A DNA stretch of 64,000 nucleotides, taken from the NCBI GenBank assembly GCA_963848375.1, contig CAWKDK010000013.1:154950-218949 (forward strand), in the 5' to 3' direction. This DNA is from JAJPJE01 sp963848375 (lineage in GTDB: Bacteria; Acidobacteriota; Terriglobia; Terriglobales; Acidobacteriaceae). A program made the translations under genes and the position numbers. Positions 55,560 through 64,000 of this stretch are shown here, piece after piece (position 1 is the first letter of the stretch; each line of letters starts with the position of its first letter). The notes beneath the pieces were generated by a model that saw only the letters and a list, made by a program, of their open reading frames with translations, searched no databases and was not told the DNA's origin.

Positions 55560-55775
55560 CTAGGAATCTTGGCGAGAGCCAGAACAGGCAGCACAACATT
55601 GTTTATGCTCTAGAAAGGCTGTCCGAGCGACAGTATTCTCGCTTCGCAAGCGGCGTCGTTCTTTTAGGTTTATGTATGTTTGAAACCTGCCGCTAAAACG
55701 CTCTTCGTATTTCTTCCACTCGCGCGTCGTCGCTTCGAATCGCAGCCTCAGCTTGTCTCCGATTTCGCAAGCCAT
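55560..55775 (-). CDS. 71-residue CxxC protein, paralogue 2
   Basis: MACEIGDKLRLRFEATTREW ... RRRLRSENTVARTAFLEHKQ then CCAACSGSRQDS. Same length and pattern as 54748-54963, including the C-terminal CxxC. Together with the 57- and 63-residue genes it makes a dense cluster of tiny genes about 1 kb long. Downstream at 55935-56001 a short reading RQARTVAAIKAAWV recurs near 54655-54709 (RQGRTDAAIKAAWV), another duplicated scrap. Confidence 0.7.
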   Translation of the reverse strand: MACEIGDKLRLRFEATTREWKKYEERFSGRFQTYINLKERRRLRSENTVARTAFLEHKQCCAACSGSRQDS

Positions 55776-56082
55776 ATAGCTAGATCCTTCGGGTTTACCT
55801 GCCTATTATGCTCCGGTCCTAAATCGCTCGAATTGTTTTTGCCCACCCTACCCCAGCACCGAAATTTGCGAGTGCCTAGAATCGCTTCTAATGCGCGACG
55901 CTCGGCAACACCATGGGCGTGGTAGCGAAATTCTATTCGCATGAATGGGCACAAGATGCGACAGGCGCGGACGGTTGCCGCAATCAAAGCGGCATGGGTG
56001 TAATCGCCTGGTTAGGCACATTCAGCTGGCGCGAGCGCGGAACGAGTTAAGAGTCTAAGAAACGGTTTTGTAGATAGACCGC

Positions 56083-57989
56083 CTAGTGAGCTGCTAGCGC
56101 CGCCTTCTTGGAAAGACAAGAACCTTTGTATTTCACGATCATGGCTGCCTTTATAATCGCTTCGAGGGTCGGCGGAATAACCACTGGCGTCATTGAACTG
56201 AGTTTCTGGGCGATAAAACGTGCCTGTAACGGCTTCCCTGTCATTCCGCTCTTGGTCGCTTCACCTGCAATTTTCTCGTAATCTGGAATCTCGGGCCGCA
56301 GGTCCGTCTCCCAATCTTTCTTAAAACACGAAAATGTCTCACGTATTACGACCGCTTTGGGTTTGTCGATTTTCTCACCCAGATAAGAGAGCAGTTCAAC
56401 GCTGTTTGGCTCTGCGTCGCCGGCGAGATCGTAGTCGAACAAAACGTAAGTGGGCACCTTTAACTCATTGAACACCGGTAAAGTCGGTCGATTTGATCCT
56501 TGGTACCGCACTCGACCACCACCACACCAAGAGTGTCGAAATCAATACCCATCGCCGTTGCGTATATCGGCAGAGCGTACAGCTCTGTTGGACCTTCAAC
56601 GAGAATGACCCTCTTGGCAAAAAAACCCTCGTTTCGAGTCGTCGTATAAACGTGGTTGTAACGTTCCCGCATGGATTGTGCAGTTACGTTCTTGAGATTG
56701 GGGTGACGAGCTTCAATGTCTTCAATCATTGCCGACATTGAGAGCTGATGGAGAGTCGCAGGTACGCCACCTGCAGCGGAATCCACCCTAACAATTTCAT
56801 CAAAGTACCCCACATCTACCAAGATAGGATTGTGCGTCGTGAAGAAAACCTGATCCCCGCCATCTGCGAGCTTGCGCAGGAGCTTTCTGACAGATCGCAG
56901 CATCGGTGGATGCATGTACAGTTCCGGTTCCTCAACTCCTAGAATCAGCGCGCGGCGTTCGCCACCTAGCCTTTTCCTGATCAGTTCAGAATAAGCGCGG
57001 AGAATTGACATTATTAGCGTGCGCTGCAATCCATGACCTTTGTATTCGACCGGCCCTTTGTACCCGTCGTTTATCAATATGGTCGGCGATGTAAGCACCA
57101 TCTCGACGGATGGTGCTTGGAACTGCAATTCCAAATCAACTGGCATCACTTCTCGGACGTACTGCTTAAGCCGTTCCTCAATCTCAGCGACAGTGTTGAC
57201 TCGTTCCTGCCCCGCTTCCCGATTCAATCGCTTGGAAACACCTGCAAGTGCCTCGGCCATCTGAGTTTTTAGACCAGGGTCTAAGTTCTCTAGGACAGAG
57301 CGGACGATGCGTCCAAACGGGTTAGTTTTGGCCACTTTTTGCTCATCGGCTGCGTCGCGAACGGCTGGTACCAGCTCGAAATCTGGAAGGGACCCCTTCA
57401 GCACACCTCCAAAACCTCTCGGATTTTCCGCCCATGTATCCTCGTAATCGTCTGGCTGTAACTGAAGAGCGGCAAATTCGGCGGCCTTCTCCCTCCACTG
57501 GGTCACTCTTCGTTCTCCACCTAGAAACTTCGTGAACGAATGGCCTTTGAAAAGAAGTTCTTGTTTGGCCCAATTCTTAATAGATTCAGAATCAATTTTG
57601 TTCGAATTCAACCAATCTAGCTTTGGCTGCGGGCGATTAAACGACTGCTCAACTTCGGCGGCAGCAGTAGGTTCATCGCCCAGCCAATTTGCGATGCGAG
57701 CTATTTGGAGCGTCCCATCAGGCCTTGTATATCCCTTGAATGCTGCTTTCTCGCTGTCCGTTAAGTCAGCGAATATGCCCTCTACTCTCAAAGGCTGCTT
57801 GGTATCGCCCTGATGAAACCAGTCCTCGGTGATTTCGCCAGCAGCGGGATTAAACAAGAAATCAAGCGCGTGAAGGACAGTCGATTTACCAGCGCTGTTG
57901 CAGCCTACGAACGCATGTAGGCTACCGCATTCGAGGGTCACAGATTTGAAGCAACGGAAATTGACTATCTTGAGTTGCGCCAGCTTCAT
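56083..57989 (-). CDS. OLD-family nuclease (ATPase-TOPRIM), one frameshift
   Basis: Overcoming-lysogenisation-defect type protein of about 635 residues read across one shift near 56475. ABC-type ATPase: Walker A GCNSAGKST, Walker B ALILGVEEPELYMHP, H-loop FFTTHNPILV. C-terminal TOPRIM: VILVEGPTELYALPIYATAM and, after the shift, YVLFDYDLAGD. OLD nucleases defend against phage. No UvrD-like partner (Gabija) is adjacent, so this resembles a stand-alone class 1 OLD. Carried as cargo near the left end of the mobile element. The indel lies within the TOPRIM domain. Confidence 0.85.
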
Positions 57990-58049
57990 TCAGAATTCTC
58001 CGTGAGAAACGTTGAATTCTACTGTGTCGCATCCAGACAGAATCAGAAA

Positions 58050-58074
58050 TCTAGTTCCTGTTTTGGGAACTAGA
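58050..58074. promoter_or_regulatory. Perfect 9-bp inverted repeat upstream of the OLD gene
   Basis: TCTAGTTCC - TGTTTTG - GGAACTAGA. Located 60 bases upstream of the OLD start and downstream of the zinc-finger gene on the same strand. Either an operator for the OLD gene or a weak terminator (no T-run follows on the minus strand). Confidence 0.5.
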
Positions 58075-58183
58075 CGGCTGTTACACACTGCGCCATCGTG
58101 AATCGCGGTGGAAATCGAGGCTAGCTAGCGCAGGTCCGGCAAATCACAGAGCCGCTCAAGCCAAGCGAGTCCTAGGTTCGGCT

Positions 58184-58944
58184 TTACTCGCGGCTTCTGA
58201 TTCGCCAGGCCCGTACCGTGTTCGCGTGCTCACATTGCGGAGAGCAGTATTTGTACCCACCGTATGTGTACTCAATTCCGCAGTTTGGGTTCTGGCAGAC
58301 CTTACACTCCGCACCGGTTACCAAATCAATCCACGCTAGTGCCGTGAGTAGCTCTCTGCCGGTGACGGGCTGAATGATTGCGCGTGCGTGCTTGCCCTGC
58401 CACTCTAGGTGAACAGGAAGGGTGTTTCCGAACTTAGTTTCAAGGGCAAATAGTTCTTTGTATCCGGGCGCGCTGTCATTGTTTGGCCCCGGCCCAAATG
58501 CCTCTCGCAGTTTCCGGCGATTGCGGCGTAGTTCCCTCCAGTACTTCTGCTCTTGGCGTAAGCTCTCAATCGTCTCAATGGATGCCCAGTGGTTTAAGTG
58601 GCGGTGGCCGAAACCACCCAGGAGTCGCAGACCGTTCAATATCAAGTCCGCGTCGTTCGCGCCAATCCCCGGCTCCAGTTCTGTGGCGGACCATACCCCA
58701 ACTTCCTCATTAAGGAACCTGAACACTGACTTCTCATTTATCTCTATCTTGAAGAACTTTTGCGGATGTCTTCCGGGGCGATAACGCGAGATGCCTTCCG
58801 CTCGACGTGCCGATTTACAGCCGGGATGAAAGTCTGCTCACCATAAGTCCTCTCTTCTCGCACAGTCCAGCGAGTGGGAATCGCCCGAAAGCGCAGCTCA
58901 ATTGGAATTTGTAGATGTGTATGTTTTGACGTGACGTTTTTCAT
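58184..58944 (-). CDS. CGNR-like zinc-finger protein of the mobile element, one frameshift
   Basis: About 253 residues joined across one extra A near 58763 (EDIRK | FFKIEINEKSVFRFLNEEVG). N-terminal part with RFRAIPTRWTVREERTYGEQ; the C-terminus has CKVCQNPNCGIEYTYGGYKY then CSPQCEHANTVRAWR, a zinc finger resembling the CGNR type (CxNxxC...YCSxxC). Probably a DNA-binding regulator divergently transcribed from 58970. Alternatively two proteins, but the shared continuity argues for one. Confidence 0.65.
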
Positions 58945-58969
58945 ACACGGCAGATACTAGCATACCCCC

Positions 58970-59413
58970 ATGTTCGCTAAAAACACCTACGGAAGTGGGA
59001 AGCCAGCAGTGTCCTTAAGCGATTCCGACACGGACTTCTGCGAATGTGGAGGGTTCAAGAAATCAAGCCATAAGCGGTGTAAGCGGTGTCGCCAAAAAGC
59101 CTCATACAACCGACAAAAAACAGAATCAACACTTGTCCGCGTGGTACGGCTTCCGCGTAACCGCTATGCATGGGTGGATGAGCTGGCCATTCGCAAGGCG
59201 GCGGCAGCATTGATTGAGCCGAGCGGGGAACAACCTCTGCTTCCGTCCACCTTCGGGATCTGGAGTCCCATAGACGGCAAGCCAGCGGAAATCCAACAGA
59301 ATGCAGACCCGCGCCCGTCCGATTTCAAAGGCACTTACAGCGAGTGGGTTGTGCGACTTGTTGAGTCATATGGAAGTGCGGCAGTGCGCGCGGGCAGATT
59401 ACTTAAAGCATAG
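58970..59413 (+). CDS. Hypothetical mobile-element protein with cysteine cluster
   Basis: 147 residues. N-terminal cysteine-rich segment (DFCECGGFKKSSHKRCKRCR), a likely zinc ribbon, then an unrecognised domain (YAWVDELAIRKAAAALIEPS, SEWVVRLVESYGSAAVRAG). Divergent from the zinc-finger gene; probably early element gene. Confidence 0.6.
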   Translation: MFAKNTYGSGKPAVSLSDSDTDFCECGGFKKSSHKRCKRCRQKASYNRQKTESTLVRVVRLPRNRYAWVDELAIRKAAAALIEPSGEQPLLPSTFGIWSPIDGKPAEIQQNADPRPSDFKGTYSEWVVRLVESYGSAAVRAGRLLKA

Positions 59414-59602
59414 GCACGGGGATTCGTATGTGCGCATGACCGCTCTCCTAGTGGGGGACAAGACGCACGCCAAACCCAATCGAAAGGGAAATCACGTTAT
59501 GAATCCGAACGAACTCAGAGCGCAACGCCACGACGAGCTGCGCCGCCGAGAAACTGATCAAAGCGGCCCGGGAAAGCGGCAAAGATTTGGTGGCCGCAAG
59601 AC

Positions 59603-59803
59603 GTGTCCGCGAGTGCTCACGAAATGCTCATGACGCCGGAAACGTGGGCGGCTGAAGCCGTGAAGTCTGCTCTTGCTTCCCGGCGGTTGCCGCACGTGCA
59701 AATGGGCAAGCTTGGTGGGCGTCCCGGTGCGGTCACGGATGATGACGTGGAGCTTAGCTACCCGCTCCGATTCAAAACGCTGTTAGACGAAGCAAGTTAT
59801 TGA
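59603..59803 (+). CDS. Short hypothetical protein
   Basis: 66 residues from a GTG (MLMTPETWAAEAVKSALASR, KLGGRPGAVTDDDVELSYPL). Preceding bases 59500-59600 contain another weak reading (MNPNELRAQRHDELRRR), so the true gene may be longer and frame-shifted. Low certainty. Confidence 0.35.
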   Translation: MSASAHEMLMTPETWAAEAVKSALASRRLPHVQMGKLGGRPGAVTDDDVELSYPLRFKTLLDEASY

Positions 59804-59843
59804 GGGCCGCCCACCCATTAATCAGGGCAGAAAGGTTGTCACT

Positions 59844-60197
59844 ATGTGGCTCAAACTTCGTTGGGCACGTTTCTTCACTCTAGCCGGTTGGAAATGGAAA
59901 CTCTCACCTAGACCCGGCTTCGATTTCCAAGTCACTTTCCCGTGTGGTCACGGCGAGTGCAACGGCTCACATACGCTCATTGTCCGCGTTGTTGACAAAT
60001 GTTATGACGCGCTGGCTCGCAAACATTCGGAGACGTTCGACTACGCATACGAAGAACCACACCCGGCACTTTTCGGAGACGGCCCGGCCAACACCTATTG
60101 GGAGATGGCGCACGGCGCGGGTGGGGGATGTGAAACAGTGGAAAATTGGACAAAGTGGGACGCGAAATCGTTGTGGGAGCGTGCGGCCCGTGACTAA
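59844..60197 (+). CDS. Hypothetical mobile-element protein (117 residues)
   Basis: Begins MWLKLRWARFFTLAGWKWKL; contains FDFQVTFPCGHGECNGSHTL and the end WTKWDAKSLWERAARD. Tryptophan-rich, one Cys-Gly-His-Gly cluster. It overlaps the primase start by eight bases, so it is co-translated. Not recognised. Confidence 0.6.
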   Translation: MWLKLRWARFFTLAGWKWKLSPRPGFDFQVTFPCGHGECNGSHTLIVRVVDKCYDALARKHSETFDYAYEEPHPALFGDGPANTYWEMAHGAGGGCETVENWTKWDAKSLWERAARD

Positions 60198-61906
60198 CTT
60201 CCTAGAGATTGCCCTCTCCTGCATCAACCGCGGTTGGTATGTCTTCCCATGCGTGCCCTGTGGCAAGGTTCCCGTCAAGGGTGTGTCCGGTTATCTGGAC
60301 GCCTCTAACGATGAGGAACAAGTTCGGGCTTGGTGGGCGGGACACCCAACGCTAACGTTGCTATCGCCACGGGAAAGAGCGGCCTTGTAGTGGTGGACAT
60401 TGACAAGGGGCTTGCCAGTGAAAAGGACCTCCGCTCCTACATGGCGGCCCGCGACATCCCGCAGACTTTCGCGGTGAGGACCGGACGCCGCCCGGACTTT
60501 GCTGTTCAGCTCTATTACTCAGGTGACGGCGTGCCAACATTCAATGGATGGATGGACGGCACACACGGCGGCGATATGCGCGGAAGCACATGGGGTCACG
60601 TTATGGCCGCCGGTTGTATTCACCCGGACAGCAAAGAGAGTTACGAGGTCTTGTGGCAAGTGCCCATTGCGGCGGTCCCCAATTGGGCGCGTGCTCTGAG
60701 ACGTGCCAGAGAAAGAGCGGGACGCGCTCCAGGACCCAACCGCTCCCATTGTTGAGTGGCGGAATGACACACTCTACCGCGTTCTCTGTAAGCACCGGGC
60801 GAATGGCGCGGATGACGAGATGCTCCGGGATTTTGCGCTCCGGGCTGCCGCACGATGCCCAACCCGCTGGAAGATGATGAGGTACAGCAAATCATCACCA
60901 ATGCGTGTAAACAGCCCATCGGATTGCCGGAGCCTTTTGCAGTTATCGGAGGTAAAACACAAGAGCCGGAGCCGCCCAAGGATTGGCGCGAGCGGTACGT
61001 CACCTTTGAAAAAATGCGGGACGCAAAGCCCACGTCGTTCCTGATTGACGGATTTCTTGCGCTTGATTCAATCACGGCGTTGGCCGCTCCCGTGAGCCAA
61101 CGCAAAAGCCTCATTGCCCTCAATGTTGCTCATGCGTGCGTGACCGACGAGCCGCTCTTTGACTACTTCAAAGTCGTGAACAAGCCCGAGCGGGTTATTT
61201 ATCTGTGCCCGGAGATGGGCCTCAGTTCGTTCTCTACGCGGCTCAAGTCAATCGGGCTGCTGGACCACGTGGGCAAGACGCTGTTCTGTCAGACGATGGA
61301 CGATGAGTGCACGAGCTTTCAGAACTCAACGAAGAGTTGCCGGGCGCGGTTGTCATCATTGATACGGCTACCCGCTACATCCAGGGCGACCAGAACAATT
61401 CGGCGGAGATGTCGAAATTCGCGGAGCAGATATTTCGGATCAAACGGCTCGGCGCAACGGTGCTCTTGCTTCACCACAGCATCAAAGGCGCGGCCAATGC
61501 GCCCCTCAGCCTAGACAGCGCTATGCGCGGCTCGTCTGAGTTGGCAGCATTCGTGACAAGTTGTTGGGCCACGAAGCTGGAGGACCCAGACAAGCCGTAT
61601 GCGTCCCCGTCCTTGCTCGCCAACGTCAAGCAACGGGACTTTGAGTCTAAGCCGTTGAGAGTGCGCTCGGATGAGAATTACCGGCTTCACATCGTCGGTG
61701 CGCCCGGGGACGTGGTGCAGGTGAAAAACCAGAAGGAAGAGCAAGCGGAGAAAGTTCTGGCCGCATTGCTAGATGAGGATCCAAAGATGGGTATTAACAA
61801 AATCCAGGAAGCACTCAGGGCGGCGGGATGTGGGAAAGGTGATAAGTGGGTAAAGCGGAAACGGCTGGAACTCATCCGCGCGGGGGTAACCATCACCCAG
61901 GACTAG
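60190..61906 (+). pseudogene. Primase-polymerase/helicase replication protein, four frameshifts
   Basis: GTG start. N-terminal bifunctional primase-polymerase domain (ALSCINRGWYVFPCVPCGKV, WWAGH | PNANVAIATGKSGLVVVDID, FNGWMDGTHGGDMRGSTWGH), linker (PEKERDALQDPTAPIVEWRN), and a RepA/RecA-like ATPase (SFLIDGFLALDSITALAAPV, RVIYLCPEMG, VVIIDTATRYIQGD, ATVLLLHHSIKGAANAPLS) with a C-terminal helical domain. Frame changes near 60350, 60705, 60855 and 61310. The Walker A site is unusual (APVSQRKS). Replication initiator of the element, but split as read. Confidence 0.8.
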
Positions 61907-61960
61907 CCCATCTCGTCATCTCCATCTCTTAGTAATAAAGAAAAGATAATAACTATCCCC

Positions 61961-61983
61961 TACTACGTACTTCGTACTACGTA
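61961..61983. repeat. Direct repeats in an A+T-rich stretch after the replication gene
   Basis: TACTACGTA at 61961-61969 and 61975-61983, 14-bp period, with TACGTA itself palindromic and TTAGTAGG following; preceded by the A+T-rich AGTAATAAAGAAAAGATAAT. Iteron-like; candidate origin or binding site of the element. Confidence 0.4.
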
Positions 61984-62071
61984 GGTTAGTAGGTCGGGAT
62001 GTAGCCGGGAATGAATACCCCATCTCGTCAGGATGCCCAACGCATGAAGGAACTTCACCACGGAGCAAGAC

Positions 62072-62377
62072 ATGAAGATGACTGACCAAGAGTTTGACCG
62101 CGCTTTCCGCAATCTGCGGGACAAGGCGCTAATCAGGGTAGCCGGAGTGGAGAACGGCGAGTTGATAATCGAAAACACACCGTCCAAGATGTCAGATGAC
62201 GCCAAAGCTTACGCGGCATACCTAGACGGATTAGACCATGTGTCCCGCCCAACTAAGCCTTTTGTTTTCGAGCCGGGGGGGGTCAAATCTCTAGACCGAT
62301 TCGTTAATAGAGCGCCGCAACTCCTTTTTCTACGCAACCAAATAATTTTTGAATTCGGCACTTTTCATCATTCTTAA
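62072..62377 (+). CDS. Hypothetical mobile-element protein (101 residues)
   Basis: MKMTDQEFDRAFRNLRDKAL followed by IRVAGVENGELIIENTPSKM, charged and helical. The C-terminal third after FEPGG is odd and may be out of frame (a GGGGGG run at 62274). Not recognised. Confidence 0.45.
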   Translation: MKMTDQEFDRAFRNLRDKALIRVAGVENGELIIENTPSKMSDDAKAYAAYLDGLDHVSRPTKPFVFEPGGVKSLDRFVNRAPQLLFLRNQIIFEFGTFHHS

Positions 62378-62431
62378 GCACTTACGGTGTTTTTTGGCCG
62401 GTTTTGCGCATTCTTGAGCACTTCTAGGTGT

Positions 62432-62611
62432 TCAGAGTTGCCGGACAAGCTCAACGGCCCGCTTTGCGAGCTGTTCAATTTCGTGAAGATCGGCTGCCAA
62501 TTGTCTGTCCGCATTGCGTGACCTCAGCAAGTCACACTTGAGCGCAACGGCGGTTAGAACGTTATTGAGTTCGTTCTTGGTGATTTGCTCGGGTGTGTTG
62601 AGGTCGCTCAT
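62432..62611 (-). CDS. 59-residue helical protein resembling an isolated HisKA-type helix pair
   Basis: MSDLNTPEQITKNELNNVLT then AVALKCDLLRSRNADRQLAA and DLHEIEQLAKRAVELVRQL. The ELNNVLTA...L...........DL.EI...AKRA pattern resembles the dimerisation helices of histidine kinases but lacks the phosphoacceptor histidine. Encoded against the direction of the element's other genes. Two direct repeats (CATTCTTAAGCACTTACGGTG, CATTCTTGAGCACTTCTAGGTG) lie just downstream. Confidence 0.5.
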   Translation of the reverse strand: MSDLNTPEQITKNELNNVLTAVALKCDLLRSRNADRQLAADLHEIEQLAKRAVELVRQL

Positions 62612-62666
62612 AAGCAGAGTTTAGCAAGGCGGGTGAGGAGAGACACCCGGTTATATCGGAGCAATC

Positions 62667-62913
62667 ATGGAAACCGAGTGGCTAACCGCAGACGAAGCCG
62701 CGCAATACTTGAAGGTCCAACCGCGCACAATTCTTAAGTGGGCAAAAGAAGGCCGTATTCCCGCTCACGCACTGTCCGGCGCAAAGCGAGTACCTGGGGT
62801 TTCTCAAATCAGAGTTGGATGCTATGCGTGCCCCGCCATCTGCTGCCGAGTTGGGAGGACTCAATGAGCAGCAGAATAAACACAGGAAGTGTTGTACAGG
62901 ACAAGCGCGATAA
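62667..62913 (+). CDS. Excisionase-like helix-turn-helix protein, one frameshift
   Basis: METEWLTADEAAQYLKVQPR followed by TILKWAKEGRIPAHALSGAK is the MerR-like HTH_17 fold of recombination directionality factors. After a shift near 62797 the C-terminus continues FLKSELDAMRAPPSAAELGG. Directly upstream of, and overlapping, the integrase gene. Confidence 0.7.
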
Positions 62914-63984
62914 GGTTTGGCGCTTCTATTGGTGGGAGAACGGAAAACGGCGCTCTAAAGCGTTGGGCCGGTTTCCTACCAAGTCAGCAGCGTGGAAGGC
63001 TGCCAAGCCGCTACGCGAGTCAGTAGAAAAGAATCAGCAAGTGGTTAGCAAGGTGGCACCAACCGTGACGACGCTGATCGAACAATACCGAGCGGAGAAA
63101 ATGCCCACTCGCCTGGACACAAATCGGGGCTATGAATCGTGGATTCGCGTCCACATCTTGCCCAAGTGGGGGAATAAATCAATCACGGATCTGCAGGCGC
63201 GTCCCGTAGAGATGTGGCTGGAGTCACTCCCGCTAGCTCCGAAGAGCCGTACTCACATTCGCGGCATTCTCAGTTCACTGTGGAATTTTGCGATGTGGAA
63301 ACAGGACATCCCAATGCAGGTCAATCCGATTAGTTTGGTGAGGGTCAAGAGCGCCTCCAAGCGATTAGGCAGCCGCGCAGTTTGACCGTGGAGCAATTCC
63401 GTCTGCTCTTGTCTCACCTGAAAGAACCATTCGGAACGATGGCGTTAGTGTGCATCTGTTTCGGACTTCGGATCTCGGAATGTCTGGCGCTTCGATGGTC
63501 AGACGTTGATTGGCTCAACGGATTCCTCAGAGTAGAGCGGGGCATCGTTGAGCAGAACGTTGATGATGTGAAAACGGATGAGTCCCGCAAGTCTCTGGCA
63601 ATCGCGCCGGAGCTACTTGAACGGCTGAAAGTATGGAAGCAAGCTACCGAGTTCTCATCGGACGGAGATTGGATCTTCGCCAGTCCGCTGAAAATCGGGA
63701 GACTGCCCTACTCATACACCGGCTTTTGGCGAGAGCTAGACCGCGCATCCAAGGCAGCGGGTCTCGGGCACATCGGGACACACACATTCCGCCACTCCTA
63801 TCGCATGTGGATTGATGCTATAGGGACGCCGGTTGGTGTGCAGCAACGGCTCATGCGTCACGCTGACATTCGCACAACGATGAACATTTACGGGGATGCT
63901 GCATCGGAAGACATGCGTGAGGCACACGGCAAGATTGTGCAACTCGCGTTCAATGGCATGGAAAACGGCACGGAAGATTCGTAA
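62864..63984 (+). CDS. Tyrosine recombinase / phage-type integrase, one frameshift
   Basis: About 373 residues: an N-terminal arm-binding part (RDKVWRFYWWENGKRRSKAL), core-binding SAM-like domain (TLIEQYRAEKMPTRLDTNRG), then, after a shift near 63375, the catalytic domain with Arg in GLRISECLALRW, HTFRHSYRMW (HxxR) and tyrosine in TTMNIYGDA. All catalytic residues are present. It marks one end of the integrated element; an attachment site is expected just right of the window. The shift may be real inactivation or a sequence error. Confidence 0.8.
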
Positions 63985-64000
63985 CCTACACAAAAATTGG

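Noticed and set aside
1..64000. CRISPR array, rRNA operon, complete IS element
   Set aside because: No regularly spaced identical repeats, no rRNA-like sequence and no intact transposase were seen.

Overview
The window looks like a chromosomal segment of an acidobacterium (Acidobacteriota, class Terriglobia-like). That is inference from gene content: a Ser/Thr kinase fused to a TolB/WD40-type propeller, an alternative complex III subunit, many small lineage-type proteins and a moderately high G+C. No rRNA or tRNA gene is visible, so the assignment cannot be confirmed here.

Layout. 1-4.1 kb (minus strand): chemotaxis operon tonB-like, MCP, cheW, cheR, cheA (cheA runs off the left edge). 4.2-9.6 kb: NtrB-like multi-sensor kinase, a single-domain response regulator and an NtrC-type sigma-54 activator that carries three separate lesions. 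10.2-16.1 kb: a complete hypCDEABF operon for [NiFe]-hydrogenase maturation, with no hydrogenase structural genes in the window. 16.1-25.5 kb: YceH, kinase-propeller, prolyl oligopeptidase, a SoxR/SDR/QueA-like unit with a recognisable SoxR-type promoter, and a CBS-pair protein.

26-32.4 kb is gene-poor and decayed. It holds broken genes, two fragments of an ATP-dependent DNA ligase gene, several tiny ORFs and at least seven copies or pieces of one dispersed palindromic repeat of about 110 bp. 32.5-34.9 kb: an aquaporin and an orphan ActC preceded by the last 29 codons of actB, apparently the scar of a lost ACIII operon.

35-54.6 kb is a redox/stress island. A FixL/FixJ-like pair sits between two outward-facing operons: Mo-oxidoreductase/flavin reductase/DUF6510 on the left, and ferritin-like/small MPPGGP protein/flavin reductase/unknown protein on the right. 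Both are preceded by the same ~88-bp upstream element, which suggests a local regulon. Further right lie an RclC-like protein with an AraC regulator, a G+C-rich oxidoreductase that looks transferred, an alpha/beta hydrolase, DUF2867, DoxX, NDH-2, a cupin, a transaldolase, a rearranged second copy of the flavin reductase locus and a DinB protein.

54.7-55.8 kb is a cluster of very small genes, including two paralogous 71-residue CxxC proteins and a second copy of a 55-57-residue protein also found at 28.9 kb. 56-64 kb is an integrated mobile element: OLD-family nuclease, zinc-finger proteins, primase-polymerase/helicase protein, excisionase and tyrosine integrase.

Many genes carry single-base frameshifts, mostly between 25 and 63 kb. 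Some are surely real decay (large deletions, multiple lesions), but isolated 1-nt shifts in otherwise good genes could be assembly errors, and I cannot tell these apart from the sequence alone.
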